A stretch of DNA of 64,000 nt from Bostrychus sinensis. Its lineage: Eukaryota > Chordata > Actinopteri > Gobiiformes > Eleotridae. The stretch spans positions 30,480,431 through 30,544,430 of the forward strand of contig CM036247.1 in the NCBI GenBank assembly GCA_020698575.1, given 5' to 3'. Both the position numbers and the translations under genes were made by a program. The notes under the pieces were generated by a model. It did no database searches and was not told where the DNA came from. It worked only from the letters and a program-made list of their open reading frames with translations. Below, in pieces: positions 45,688 to 57,700 of this stretch; positions within the stretch are counted from its first letter, which is position 1; each line of letters opens with the position of its first letter.

Positions 45688-46868
45688 CACTGCTCAAAAA
45701 AATAAAGGGAACACTAAAATAACACATCCTAGATCTGAATGAATGAAATATTGTTATTAAATACTTTGTTCTTTACATAGTTGAATGTGCTGACAACAAA
45801 ATCACACAAAAATTATCAATGTAAATTTAAATTTATTAACCCATGGAGGTCTGGATTTGGAGTCACACTCAAAATTAAAGTGGAAAAACACACTACAGGC
45901 TACTCCAACTTTGATGTAATGTCCTTAAACCAAGTCAAAGTGAGGCTCAGTAGTGTGTGTGGCCTCCACGCCTGTATGACCTCCCTACAACACCTGGGCA
46001 TGCTCCTGATGAGGTGGAGGATGGTCTCCTGAGGGATCTCCTCCCAGACCTGGACTAAAGCATCCACCAACTCCTGGACAGTCTGTGGTGCAATGTGGCA
46101 TTGGTGGATGGAGCTAGACATGATGTCCCAGATGTGCTCAATTGGATTCAGGTCTGGGGAATGGGCGGCCAGTCCATAGCATCAATGCCTTGGTCTTGCA
46201 GGAACTGCTGACACACTCCAGCCACATGAGGTCAAGCATTGTCTTGTGTTAGGAGGAACCCAGGGCCAACCGCACCAGCATATGGTCTCACAAGGCTCTG
46301 AGGATCTCATCTCAGTACCTAATGGCAGTCAGGCTACCTCTGTCAAGCACATGGAGTCTGTTTCTGACCGTTTGAGCAGACACATGCACATTTGTGGCCT
46401 GCTGGAGGTCATTTTGCAGGGCTCTGGCAGTGCTCCTCCTGTTCCTCCTTGCACAAAGGACGAGGTAGCGGTCCTGCTGCTGGGTTGTTGCCCTCCTACA
46501 GCCTCCTCCATGTCTCCTGATGTATTGGCCTGTCTCCTGGTAGGGCCTCCATGCTCTGGACACTACGCTGACAGACACAGCAAACCTTGCCACAGCTCAC
46601 AGCATTCAAAAGTGACCAAAACATCAGCCAGAAAACATAGGAACTGAGCAGTGGTCTGTGGTCACCTCCTGCAGAACCACTCCTTTATTGGGGGAGTCTT
46701 GCTAATTGCCTATAATTTCCACCTGTTGTCTGTTCCATTTGCACAACAGCAGTGAAACTGATGTCAGTCAGTGTTGTTTCCTAAGTGGACAGTTTGATTT
46801 CACAAAAGTGTGATTGACTTGGAGTTACATTGTGTTGTTTAAGTGTTCCCTTTATTTTTTGAACAGTG
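45688..46868 (-). mobile_element. Tc1/mariner element, deleted
   Basis: Inverted ends CACTGCTCAAAAAAATAAAG and CTTTATTTTTTGAACAGTG, flanked by TA on both sides (45686-45687, 46869-46870), the Tc1 target duplication. The minus strand encodes Tc1-type transposase pieces. At 1181 bp it is shorter than a complete element of this type because the middle of the transposase is missing. Confidence 0.85.
45900..46593 (-). pseudogene. Tc1-like transposase, internally deleted
   Basis: N-terminal part (46593 downward) has the helix-turn-helix region: RRATTQQQDRYLVLCARRNR and VSAQTVRNRLH. It is then fused directly to LDRGSLTAIRY, which in complete Tc1 proteins lies after the first catalytic Asp, so more than 100 residues are lost. 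The C-terminal part (IHQCHIAPQTVQELVDALVQ, 45900-46121) survives in another frame. Not functional. Confidence 0.75.
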
Positions 46869-46870
46869 TA

Positions 46871-47680
46871 TAATGTTGTAATTTTTGGAATCGTATTCCC
46901 TTGTACAATAATTTACAAAATTTTATCCCCAACTATGGACAAATATATACACATTTCACTTTTACACGCATGTCTTTATTGACAGCTTTCTTACCCCATA
47001 GAGATCCTTTAAACAATGGTTTAAACATTTGTGTGTTTATTATCAGTATAAATAAGCCACATCTAATGCACTCAATAACCACTTAAAAACTTTGTTTTTC
47101 ATCCCACCTTGTCTCACCAAATTAACTTGTCACACTTTTGGACTTTTTGAGGTGGTCACCCAGGTTAGAGAACTGTTAGAAAGTGCTGTAATAATCAGCT
47201 GCAGTATTAACACTGATCTGCACCGTATTAAGGAGAAAGCATCTTGTGTTTTTTATAAACATGATGCAGAGTTTGGAGCAGGGCAACGGCGCGAGTTCAA
47301 GTGGGCCAGAGGTGCGTCAGTCTCTGCATTACAGAGGCAACAACAACATTAACACAAGTGGACTTAACTCTGCAACACTGTCATCATGTTTACGCCATCT
47401 TTAAAGTCTGCCTGGTCCCTACTGTGAGGACTTTGAAAGGATATGGGATGTCCTGGTGTCTTTATTGTTAAAGTTAGCTTGGTAAAATTTGTTGTTCACT
47501 GGATGGTTTTGTCATTGAAGTTCATATGCTTAAAATATGTTTCATTTTTTCACAATAACAATAGATAATTTCTAAAGCTTAAAAAGTATTAAAAACCTTG
47601 CTTAAGCATATGCAGATAACTAAAAATGTACAATTAACAATTTTTTATAAGGGCTTGTTTGGTTCCACAGAAGCTGAAGG
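46871..47680. other. 3' flank of gene 3, no gene seen
   Basis: Between the Tc1 element and the gene 3 stop codon. Expected to contain the 3' UTR of gene 3; no polyadenylation signal was assigned with confidence. Confidence 0.3.
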
Positions 47681-50600
47681 TTAACCGTTGTTTGCTTGAG
47701 TAATAACCTCATACTCAGATGTTTCTGTTTTCCTCAGAGATGCATAAACTCTGTCTTCTTGGTTTGGCTTCTTATTTCTCGAGTTCCTTTAGATAAAAGA
47801 CAGCCCATATTTATACATTTAAATCTAAAAAATGATCTACAAATGAAGACATAGAACCTACCACAGGAACAGGATGAAGACGATGAGGACGATGTTCAGA
47901 ATCAGAGACACAACAGTGACAGTTACATGGATCACTGAGACAGATCCATGAGTTACAAATCCTAAAGACACAACATTAACATAAAAATGCTTACTTGTGC
48001 CATATATAGTCTACTAAATCCACAGTGCAAAGAAAACCTTAAACACTACAGTTGTGTGTTGGAGCAGCACATACCCTGTCTCTCTGCTGGGTCAGTTCTG
48101 ATGGAGGGTCTGAAGCTCTCCTGGACCTGTCCCACTCTGTTGCTGCTCACACACTGGACTTCAGTTCTGTTGTGCTCTTTCACTCTGAGGACGAAGCTGC
48201 TGTTGACTGTGTCTCCTGTCACCATGGTAACCACAGAGTACTCAGTGTGGTCCTGCAGCAGGGGCCATGTGACTGTGGGGACAGGAGAGCCCCGACTGAG
48301 GCACACACAGGTCAGGACGTCAGAGTCAGACACACATCCAGAGGAGTGAGAGAGAATGTGTGGTTTCCCTGAAAACAAACAATTACAACTGAACAGAAGT
48401 TTTGAACCGTTAGGCCCTTCCCAATACCCGCACTACACACTACACATTAGGGTTGTCCAAAAAATCAATACCAAGATATTTATCGATACTCAAATGAGTA
48501 TCTAAATTTGATATTCATTTGGGAAAGTATCAATAATGTGACGTCTTTACCTGCACCACAGAAACACAAGGCCCTCCCCTCCAGTGATGAGTACAGGAGG
48601 AGGACAGGCTCAGTCAGTGCAGCATAAAACTTTCCTCCATCAAAACAGCTCTTTACATACAATTTACTAAAAGGTGTTCACTCGTTTACCTCTATCACCA
48701 CTGAGCAGAGACCTTGAGTGCCGCTGCACGAGCAGAGTGGGCTTTCCGTGGGACTTCCCAAGCAGACCGAGCACACTCCGATCTGGGAGTCACTGCTCAA
48801 AGGCATCATCCCAGACAGATATAAAACAGCCTGAATGTAACTGCAAATGTCTCGTTACCAGCGGAGCAAGGAGAGAGTGAGCTGTTAGTGTTAGCAAAGC
48901 AGCCATGTTTAAAGGAGCACTGCTGTGGTCCTGACTCTGTCTGACCCATCACTGTCAATGACTGCAGCCACAGACAGTGGATCACGTTTTAAACCTGAGG
49001 TCCAGGAGCCAAATTCAGTCCAGTAAATCACACAATCACAATATAAATATGAACCATGGCTACTGCAGCCTAATAACCTACTACCATTTATAGAAAATGG
49101 AAACAGGTAAACTGTAATTAAACTTTACCTTTGAGGAATCGATTATCATAATCTGAAGTAATTTTGGATCACATATACAAACTACTTAGTGTATTATTTA
49201 GCATTGTGTTGAATAAAAGATCATCATGTAGCTACATGGCTGTGGACTACAGAGGCATCAATCAGTCATCACTGCTTAGCTGCTGAGAAACAAACGCAGC
49301 ATCATTCAAAAACATCACAAGGAATTGCAGTAATATACTTCAGCAAAGTCCACTCTGATCCACACTCACTGGAAGTGTTCAGTGAAGTGTAGTTCCAAAT
49401 GTTTGGGACACACTACGCAATTGCGCCCCTGAGTGTGAACGTGCAATTCAAGGGCATAAGTGTGCAAGTGTGAGTATTGGGACAGGGTCTTAAGGCCTCC
49501 ATACACCAAGGCGATGATCGCCCGTCTGAAGCCGTCTTTACAGTTCTTCCACGTCACTCATTTCCGTCCTTTTGATATGTATGCGCCGTCAGCCCCCATC
49601 GCTCCAGGACAGAGGCCGTCTGACTAGTTTCCTGCCGATTGGCCTTGTTGTTGAATCAGCGTCTTTGGTCTTTGGCACGAAGCGCTCTGATAGGCCTAGC
49701 ACTACAGCTGCCGCGCCAATCAGCTCACGGGAATTTTAGCGGAAGTGACGGAGTGACGAGAGGTAAAAACCGCTGTGGCAGCGTACTGTCACCATTTTTG
49801 CATTCCTCGCAATTCTGTGCGGAAAGTTATCTTCTTCAAGTAACAGAGCAGCGGCACCTAATCCACACAAAAAAATGTCCAAACCGGCCATTATCACGCT
49901 TCTCAAATGTTCAAACAAGCTGAGAACAGTGGCAGACCAAGGCGCGCTACATGCATATGTACTCCGTAAACATTGTGTCACTTCCGTTTATCTTTGTTCA
50001 CTGACTAGCGCCATCTGCCGCTTTTGGGGGGGGGGGTGTAATTACATCACGCGCATGCGCAAAACATGGTCTTTAGGTCGGTTGTCGCTTCATAGTATGA
50101 AGAGGAAAAAGGTCATGCGACGTGAGGAAACGGGAGGGAACGAGAGGAGACGGGAAGAGACGAGCTGTCGCTCCGTCTTTTCGGCGGCAGTCTGGGAGTC
50201 GCCTTGGTGTATCGAGGCCTTTACTGCTCAGTTTGGGTCGGTATTGGATTTAGATTAGATTGAACTTTAATAATCTAACAAGCAGAGAAAAAACACATTT
50301 GCATCAAAAAGTGTTTTTTGTGCCTGCACATGACTGTCTGCCATTATTTAAAGGGACTATATTACGCTAAATTGACTTTTTTGGGTTTTCTTCCATGTTT
50401 GTTTCATTCATGCATGTTTGAATTATCCTCTAGTCCTGCGAGTTTGTGAAGCATCAGGAATGAGGAAGTCTTATACTTCAGACTTCCTCTATCTGTCTGC
50501 CTTGCCAGCTTATACAAATCTTCAGTCCTGTCAGTGTCCCTCTTCTTTTTCTCTAACCTTTTTCTCTGTATGCACTCCTGAACTTTCCCATTCCACCACC

Positions 50601-53600
50601 AAGTCTTCTTATCAACTTTCCTCCTTCCTGATGTCACACCAGACCTTCCTACTAGTCTCACTTATGACATTGGCCGTAGTTGTCCAGTCATCTAGAAGCA
50701 CCTCCTGACCATCTAAAACCTGTATCACCCTCTCCCTGGACACCACACTACAGTCTTCCTTTTTCAGCTTCTACCCCTTGGTCCTCTGTTCTGCCTTTGT
50801 CCTCTTCATCGTCCTCACCACCAGAGCCGTCCTACACACCGCCATTCTATGCTGTCTGGCTACGCACTGTGCATTATACCAAACTAAAATGAAAAGTAGT
50901 AAAGCTGGAACAATACTTACAAAGCACTTTCACATCCACAGATGTGGTCAGAGTGTTGAGTTCATGTTCCACTGTGCACTTGTACAGTCCTGCATCTTCC
51001 AGAGTCACATTAGAGATGACCAGACTGACTGGGCCTGGTTTGGTTTGGTTGTCTGTTGTCATGGTTATGTAGATTCTACCTCCACCTCCGCCCAGTGTAA
51101 TGTTGGATGGAGGGAAACTGTCCACACTGCAGGTGAGAGTCAGAGTACTGCCCTCCTCTACACTTGTGTTTCCAGATATTACAGGCTCCCTCAGGTCTGA
51201 AATAGAGTCATACAGACATACATGTATTAGTCAGCCATTGTAATACTTTTCTTTTACCAGTATCTGTGAATTTGAGTTGAATATGAGGCGGAGAGAGCTG
51301 CTCAAACTCCTCCAGGAGTAAATTAAACAAAATAAAAAAATAAAATAAGTGTAATTTCTGGCTCCATTTCTGCTTATGTGACCAATGAATAAAGTGAATT
51401 AGCGAAGCAGCTGCGGTCCTGGTTGCTAGGCGACAGCAGCGCAAACGTGAGAGGAGGAGCAGCTGTTGACGTACGCTCCGTGGACCAGACCGTCCCATTT
51501 CAGCTCGGCCTTTGCGGTCCACTGAAGGCCACAAGAAGGAGTAGCCTCCGTGGACCGCGACCTTCGAAGGCTGCAGCCGTTGAATTGGGACACAGCTTAT
51601 GTTTTGAGAACCTGAAATCCTGTTTGGATTCTTTGTGTAACCTGTTTTGCAAATGACAATTCTGAATGGAGAAATGTGTTAAAGTGAGAAAAACTGTAAT
51701 CAGTCCACTGTAAACATTACCTACATTTTATCAAAACACAAATTTGTTGGGAAAAAAATATTAAGGGTTCTCCAAAATCCTACAAACACATGTAAGGCAT
51801 AAAAGACTGACTGTTGTACTACTCACACATGACAGACACTTGAATGTCTCGTGTTTGAGAACTGTTCAGATGTTGACCTTCACAGATGTACTGTCCAGAC
51901 TGTGCCTCTGTCACATTGTAGACGAGGAGTGAAGCTGATCCCAGGTCAGTTTGGTTGGAGCTCTCAGTTGTTTCTGCTACATTGAGTACTGGTTTTGTTG
52001 AGTCCATACCACATGACACGTGATGGAGGGAAACTGTCAATGCTGCAGGTCACACTCAGAGAGTCTCCCTCCTTTACAACTGTGTTCCCACTGATTTTAA
52101 TATCCTTCACATCTGAAAGACACAATGAAACGTTAAATATTATTGAGACCCTTGTAGTGCTGTGTGTTGACAGTTACTCACATGTGACATTGATCCTGAC
52201 AGTGTCCTGTGTGGTGACATGTTTAAATGTGACTGTACAGGTGAGCTCAGCTCCGTGAAGCTCAGCTGAAGGACTCAGCTCCAGAGTGGAGCTGTGTCTC
52301 TGATTGACAGACGTCAGATTGTGAGTGGTTGCCGTGGTGATGGTGGGAGGGGCCTTCTCTCCTGCGCCTCTCCATGTCCATGTGATGTTGGGCTGAGATC
52401 CAGAGCAGAGTCCAGGAGCGGTGCAGGTCAGTGAGGCCTGCTGTCCCTCTGTCAGAGCAGGAGTCTCCACTGTGGGCTTCTGCTGCAGACCTGAGCAGGA
52501 CACAGACCACAGAGAGGATACACTACTATAGAATAAATGAATGGATGATCATTAACATGATGAATGAAGTGATACTGTACCTTCAACAGAGAGTGTTGCT
52601 CTGTGGAATGAAAATGTGAACCTACTATTGTCACTATTGACTCTTAACTGATATGATCCAGAATCAGAGAGGTCCAGGTCGTTGATGATGATGCTGCAGT
52701 CTCTCATGTATAGTCTTGAATCCAGCAGTGACACTCGTCCTGAAAAACTGGACTTGGCCTTGTTTGGGTTTTTGGAGTCAAATATTATAGTAGACTCAGA
52801 ACATCTACGATTAGACTCACATTTGAACCACACTAGACTTGAAGTATAAAAGCTCCAAGGAACAGTGTAGGAGCAGTGTATGACTGCACACAGTCCAGCT
52901 TCTGCTGTTATCTCAGATTTACTGAGGCGAAGGCAAAAGCCATTGTAACAGGAAGGCTGTCCTAGCTCTGGTTCATCTGTTGAAAGAAAGAAGACAAGAC
53001 ACAAAACTTCAATGATAATTTAGTGACACAGAACAGTTTTAAACATATCATCTGATCATTGTGGGCAAGTTGTGTGCAAATAACAACTGCACAAATAAAT
53101 GCTACAACTAATATGGTATGTAAATGAGAATTTAGCATCACTCAGTTAGATCTCTGAAAGCAATAAACAAATAAAATAAACATATTTAAATAGCCCAAAA
53201 ATATATAATAAACAATTGAGAAGCACAAGAACTTTGCATTAAAATGACTGACAAATGCAGCTCTTTTACAGAGCTGTTTAAAGGTAAATATCTGCATACT
53301 GCCTCTTTCCTGTGGACTGTGTATTATTTAATCTATCTATGTCATCTATCAGTGCACTGTCCCTAATTTATAAAATTTATTAAAGTTGTGCTACCAGGAA
53401 ATAAAGACAAAATTAAAAACAAATGCAGCATAAGCTTTTGGAACATTTTATTAGTTTTACTTCATTACAACCCCTGGGAACTGTCTCCTTGAGTATTTAA
53501 CTGTAGGTTTTGTTTCATTTTCACTATATTTTGCAGTTTGACCACAACTAGAATATTTTAAAAAAAAAAAGAAGCTAACAAGCTTTTGCTAGCAGTATGT

Positions 53601-53755
53601 TGCAGATATTTGAATAGACTGCTCTCAAAATGGAGTCAGATACAGATACTGGTACAGCAGAGCATGTGGTAAGAATCATGTCAGTGGTACATACCTGCAT
53701 CACCTCCAACACCACACAAAAAGCAGAGAAGAGTGGTCCAGATGAGAACCGACAT
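47681..53755 (-). CDS. Siglec/CD22-like inhibitory receptor, gene 3 (one frameshifted exon)
   Basis: Exons: signal peptide 53695-53755 (MSVLIWTTLLCFLCGV), V-set 52581-52976, C2 52182-52490, C2 51827-52112, C2 50921-51196, C2 48075-48368, transmembrane 47862-47961 (VVSLILNIVLIVFILFL) and tail 47681-47786. Junctions are GT/AG with consistent phases. The V-set has GLCAVIHCSY, a Cys in the E strand and SYQLRV, the Arg at the Siglec sialic-acid position. The short tail has SEYEVI, a canonical ITIM, and VYASL. The second C2 exon is 286 bp where paralogues have 285: an extra base at about 51988 shifts the frame to TGA at 51964-51966. Without it the sum is 608 codons plus stop. It may be a pseudogene, a null allele or an assembly error; skipping that phase 1-1 exon would restore frame. 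Confidence 0.75.
49493..50220. mobile_element. Harbinger-type MITE in gene 3 intron
   Basis: Inverted ends AGGCCTCCATACACCAAGGC and GCCTTGGTGTATCGAGGCCT, flanked by tta on both sides (49490-49492, 50221-50223), the Harbinger-type 3-bp duplication. No transposase frame. Confidence 0.7.
50404..50700 (-). pseudogene. RTE-type LINE fragment
   Basis: The minus-strand frame reads KVDKKTWWWNGKVQECIQRK followed by RLEKKKRDTDRTEDLYK, the linker between endonuclease and reverse transcriptase seen in RTE LINEs. Both ends are missing. It lies inside a gene 3 intron. Confidence 0.6.
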
Positions 53756-53952
53756 CCTGATGTGGTCCAAGAGACGTCTCTGTCTTTGACCACAGTCTAA
53801 CAGCAGTGGCAGAACTTCCTCTTTAGATCTAAGTTTTTGTTCCATTAATATTTTTTGTGAAACAGGAATTGAATTATGACACAAGTCAGCTCATTGTCCC
53901 AGAATGTTTGCAGATTTTAGTTGCTTTGTGGTAAAAGTTGGTAAAAGGTCAT

Positions 53953-54130
53953 CAGTGGTGGACAGTAACTAAATATTTTTACTCAAATAAATTACTTTTA
54001 CACTCAATACTTTTTTTACTTTTACCAAAGTATTTTTAATGGGTTCTTATACTTCTACTTGAGTAATATTATTTTTGAAGTAACAGTACTTTTACTTGAG
54101 TATAGCTTTTGAGTACTTTGTCCACCACTT
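53953..54130. mobile_element. Palindromic MITE
   Basis: Inverted ends CAGTGGTGGACAGTAACTAA and GTACTTTGTCCACCACTT, AT-rich interior built from ttttactcaa / ttgagtaat motifs. hAT-type appearance; no coding content. Located about 200 bp upstream of the gene 3 signal-peptide exon. Confidence 0.6.
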
Positions 54131-54149
54131 GACATGCCTTTCGACTAAA

Positions 54150-54412
54150 GATAAATTGGAGTACTGTTTTTCAAGTGGCTTGGTGACAGTATAAGGAGCT
54201 ACAGCCAAGAAAACACTGGAAACAGGCATCAAGTGTCAAAATAAACTTCCTCTACACACTATCAAAATAAGGGCTCACTAAAATATGGCACTAATGTAAA
54301 TATTGTGCATCAATAAGATGTTGTATTATGCATGCATATTACAGAGACAGTTTAAAGAAGGTGATGGCATGAGGCTCACTAGTCACAAATTTGTGTTTAG
54401 ACGGTGAGTAGT
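54150..54412. repeat. Segment shared with gene 2 interior
   Basis: Diverged partner of 19390-19757, ending in gacggtgagtagt. Here it is receptor 5' flank; in gene 2 it is joined to a half C2 exon. Confidence 0.6.
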
Positions 54413-54529
54413 CAGCAACACAGAGGGAGCTCAGCTGTTTGTTTTTTTTGAGTTTTTCCTTACCCAGAAGGAGGGTCTAAGGACAGGAGTGTCCTGGGTC
54501 TGTTTAGTTTAGTGTAGTTATTGCGCTGT

Positions 54530-54592
54530 GTCAGTTCTGATGGAGGGTCTGAGGTTCTCCTGGACCTGTCCCACTCTGTTGCTGCTCACATT
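54530..54592 (-). pseudogene. Fragment of the membrane-proximal C2 exon
   Basis: About 60 bp (gtcagttctgatggagggtc onward) nearly identical to the 3' part of exon 48075-48368. It begins and ends abruptly. Relic of another receptor copy upstream of gene 3. Confidence 0.75.
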
Positions 54593-54639
54593 GTAGTGTA
54601 GTGTAGTTATTGTTTGTGTCTGATTGTGTGTTTATGATT

Positions 54640-54725
54640 GATTAACTGTTTGTGAAGGCCTTTGAGGCGACTGTTGTCATGAGACTGGGCTATATAAAAG
54701 AAACTGACTTGAAGTGAACTGAATC
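54640..54725. repeat. LINE/SINE tail-like repeat
   Basis: Contains gactgggctatataaaagaa followed by actgacttgaagtgaactga, a pattern common at 3' tails of fish retroposons. Confidence 0.35.
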
Positions 54726-57700
54726 CCTCATCATGCCTTCATCTCATTCGGTCCATCCTCCAATAATAAATATTTTGAATCTACTCAGGGGTTAAAGTGG
54801 GCAGGAACGCTCGGAAACTGTGCTCCTGCACTTGGCAGGGCCACTGCCCCATGCAGCAGCATGCAGTCAGTGTAAGCTACAGACAGGAGCCTGACAAATT
54901 ACAGCAAAATAAAAGAAATAGCAAAAACCATGTACACCAGAAACCCATAAAGGCGTTCTACACTTCTCAAGCTTCAAATTAGTCTTTGTTTGATGGCAAT
55001 CAACCACATTTTGGCGGAGATACGACCATAAATAACTCATTGAAATAATAAGAGCAGTAACTGACAGAGTAATTCAAGTGTGTCACCACGCCATGGAGGA
55101 GAGCAAAGCTCCTCTTTTGTTTATTTATTTATTTATTTAGGTGCGATGCGGATGTGTGGCGCACTCATAAACAGAGCAGCATGTAGTTGTGAGGTCACAA
55201 CTACCCCCCCCAACAAAACAAAAACAGCCTAATAACAAAAAAAATGGGTACTGCTTGGCCTGTTCAAATACAGGTATTTTTAATTAGATTATTACCACCT
55301 CACAGATTTTGTTAGTTTTATAGTTCTAGCTAACATTTTAAAGCAAAAACTCAAGTAACAGTGCATTTTTAATAAAAATACAGTTACACTGGTACTTTTT
55401 ACTTGTTAATTATAGACAAAAAAAAAATGCAACTTTTAGCGCAACTAACAAACTAACAAACTAACTAACAAAAAATAAATTCCCTGCAAAATCAGGCATT
55501 TTAGCTCGCAACAATCACAAAAATTGCCTGTGAAATCCTTGAGGGACTGATCTATGGTCAAGTCTGTGTTTAAAATATTTATAATAATTAGGAGCAGCAC
55601 ATAACTGTTACAGAGGTCAATTGTTAATATTATTTTAATTTTAAATACTGTTAAATTTGTAAACTCAAGCAAAAAGGACAAAACACAAATTGTAATTAAA
55701 AAAAACTAAACTAGTTTAACAAAACTCTCACTAAATATTCATGAATAAGCTGCTGTTTGTCTTAAACTCCAGTAAAACAGTGGCATTTTATAAAGTAAAA
55801 GCTTAATGCATGAACCTGAAGTACTGAATGTGTTTCATAACTTTAGGGCCCATTCTGAAATCCTGCACTGGGGCCCCACATTACCAAGTTACGCCACTGT
55901 GTTACTGCATCTATTGTTCTTTTAGTAACACTTTATGTTACACTACACTTGATACAGTGTAACTACATAGTAACTACAATGTAACACAAATTGTAACAAA
56001 CTGTAATAACATGTATTTATATTGTAGCTATTTTATGGAATTACGTGTACTTATAGTTTCTAAGTACAAATGCAATACAAAATAGGCCACTTGTTACTCT
56101 ACCAAAGAGCATATTATCACCTTGTAAAGTAGTCATTGTACTGTTTTGCAGAAGCAATATTTGGTAGAATAACAAGTATTTTTTTAATTACATTTATACA
56201 GTACACAAAACCTTCATGTTTCATGATATTACAGTTTGTTATAGCATGTGTTACATAGTAGTTACATTGTAAAATTTTAAAAGCATTGTTCAGTTGTATA
56301 TTTAACAGTATTTTTAAAATTAAATTATTATTTACTTGTCAAGTATACATTAATTTCAAAAAATGCACAAATACAGACAGATGTTACACAAACACAAAGC
56401 CAGCTCTAACCTGAAATGTTACAGACTGTGCAGTTATGATTGGAGAGGTTGTGAACTGTATTCACATGCTCAGAGTGCTACTGAAATGTTATACACACAC
56501 AACCATGATCTCTTATGGATAAATCATCTCTCATCAATAGGCAGCAGCTGAATTAACATTCTTTTATTTTTTAAAAATCCAGTCTCACCTTTAAATATTC
56601 AGATGACATGCAAAAGAAAATGTTGTTACAGTCCTTAAATTTGAAAACAATAAGGAAATATTGAACTATGCATGTAAGACATGTTAGTCAACAAAAGTGA
56701 TCTGTATGAAGACATGAAAATCAGCAGCTGAGCCAGAAGACTTCTTTTCTGGAAGTAAATTTCCCATTGATTTTGCCCATTAACTGTTTGAAAAATATAT
56801 TAAGAGTTTAAAAGTTTGACGAGGACTAATCAGCTCTGTGGTAACTCTTGACGATAACGCGATTCATTTCTATCAAAAAGATTGTCTAAAACTTGAAAAT
56901 TCAGCTAAATGTGTTTCTAACTTTGCCTTTTGACACATTTCAGATAAAGGTAAATATAACATAAAGGTAAATATATCATAAAGGTAAATATAACATAAAG
57001 GTAAATATAACATAATGAATCATGGCCATGAGTTCCACCAGAGCTGATCAGCCTCTGTGAACTTGTCAAACTTTTAATATATGAATGTTCCCTGGCAGCA
57101 GCATGACAGTTAAGAAACCTTGTAAAAGCCCACTGGAAATGTATGGTCATTTCTGACAGTTATACTGTGTATACAATAAAGAATACACCACTGCATGTTT
57201 ACAGGATACTACCCTAACCAAAGACTGTTAAATATTGTACAGAACATAAATAACTTTTTTATTGCTCCTGTACAAAAACTGTTAGGTTTTAGGGAGTGAA
57301 AATATCCACAGTCTTCTGTTCAGTTACTAAGTGTGAAAATGCTCACTAAATGAGTGAGAAGTGCAGTTATATGACCTGTACGACTGAATGGAGAAATTTG
57401 TCAAAAGCAACAGTTTTTATTTATTATTGAGAACTGGAGACGTGGTGTATTTAGTGGAACACTGTGTAACACTATTTACACATCATTCTGTTTTAGTTTG
57501 CTAAAAATGCCTGCATATTTAAAAAATACTGATACAGTATTTCTACACAAAGATTACATGGCTATGAAACACCAACCAGTCACTTCCCTTTGTTCTTACC
57601 TCCTTTATTTATTAGGTATGAATATAAACTTCTCTTTAAACAAAGCTGAATACATTGCCATGAACTACTGTAGTTCCAACAAGAATAAGTTTCATATTGC

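Noticed and set aside
53681..53884. Upstream ATG for gene 3 (MCHNSIPVSQ..)
   Set aside because: The ATG at 53755 gives a typical signal peptide in the same exon position as in genes 1 and 2; the longer frame is out of register with it.
41718..55900. One giant hAT element with ends at 41718 and about 55900
   Set aside because: The termini are only loosely similar and the span contains independent genes and elements; these are isolated ends.
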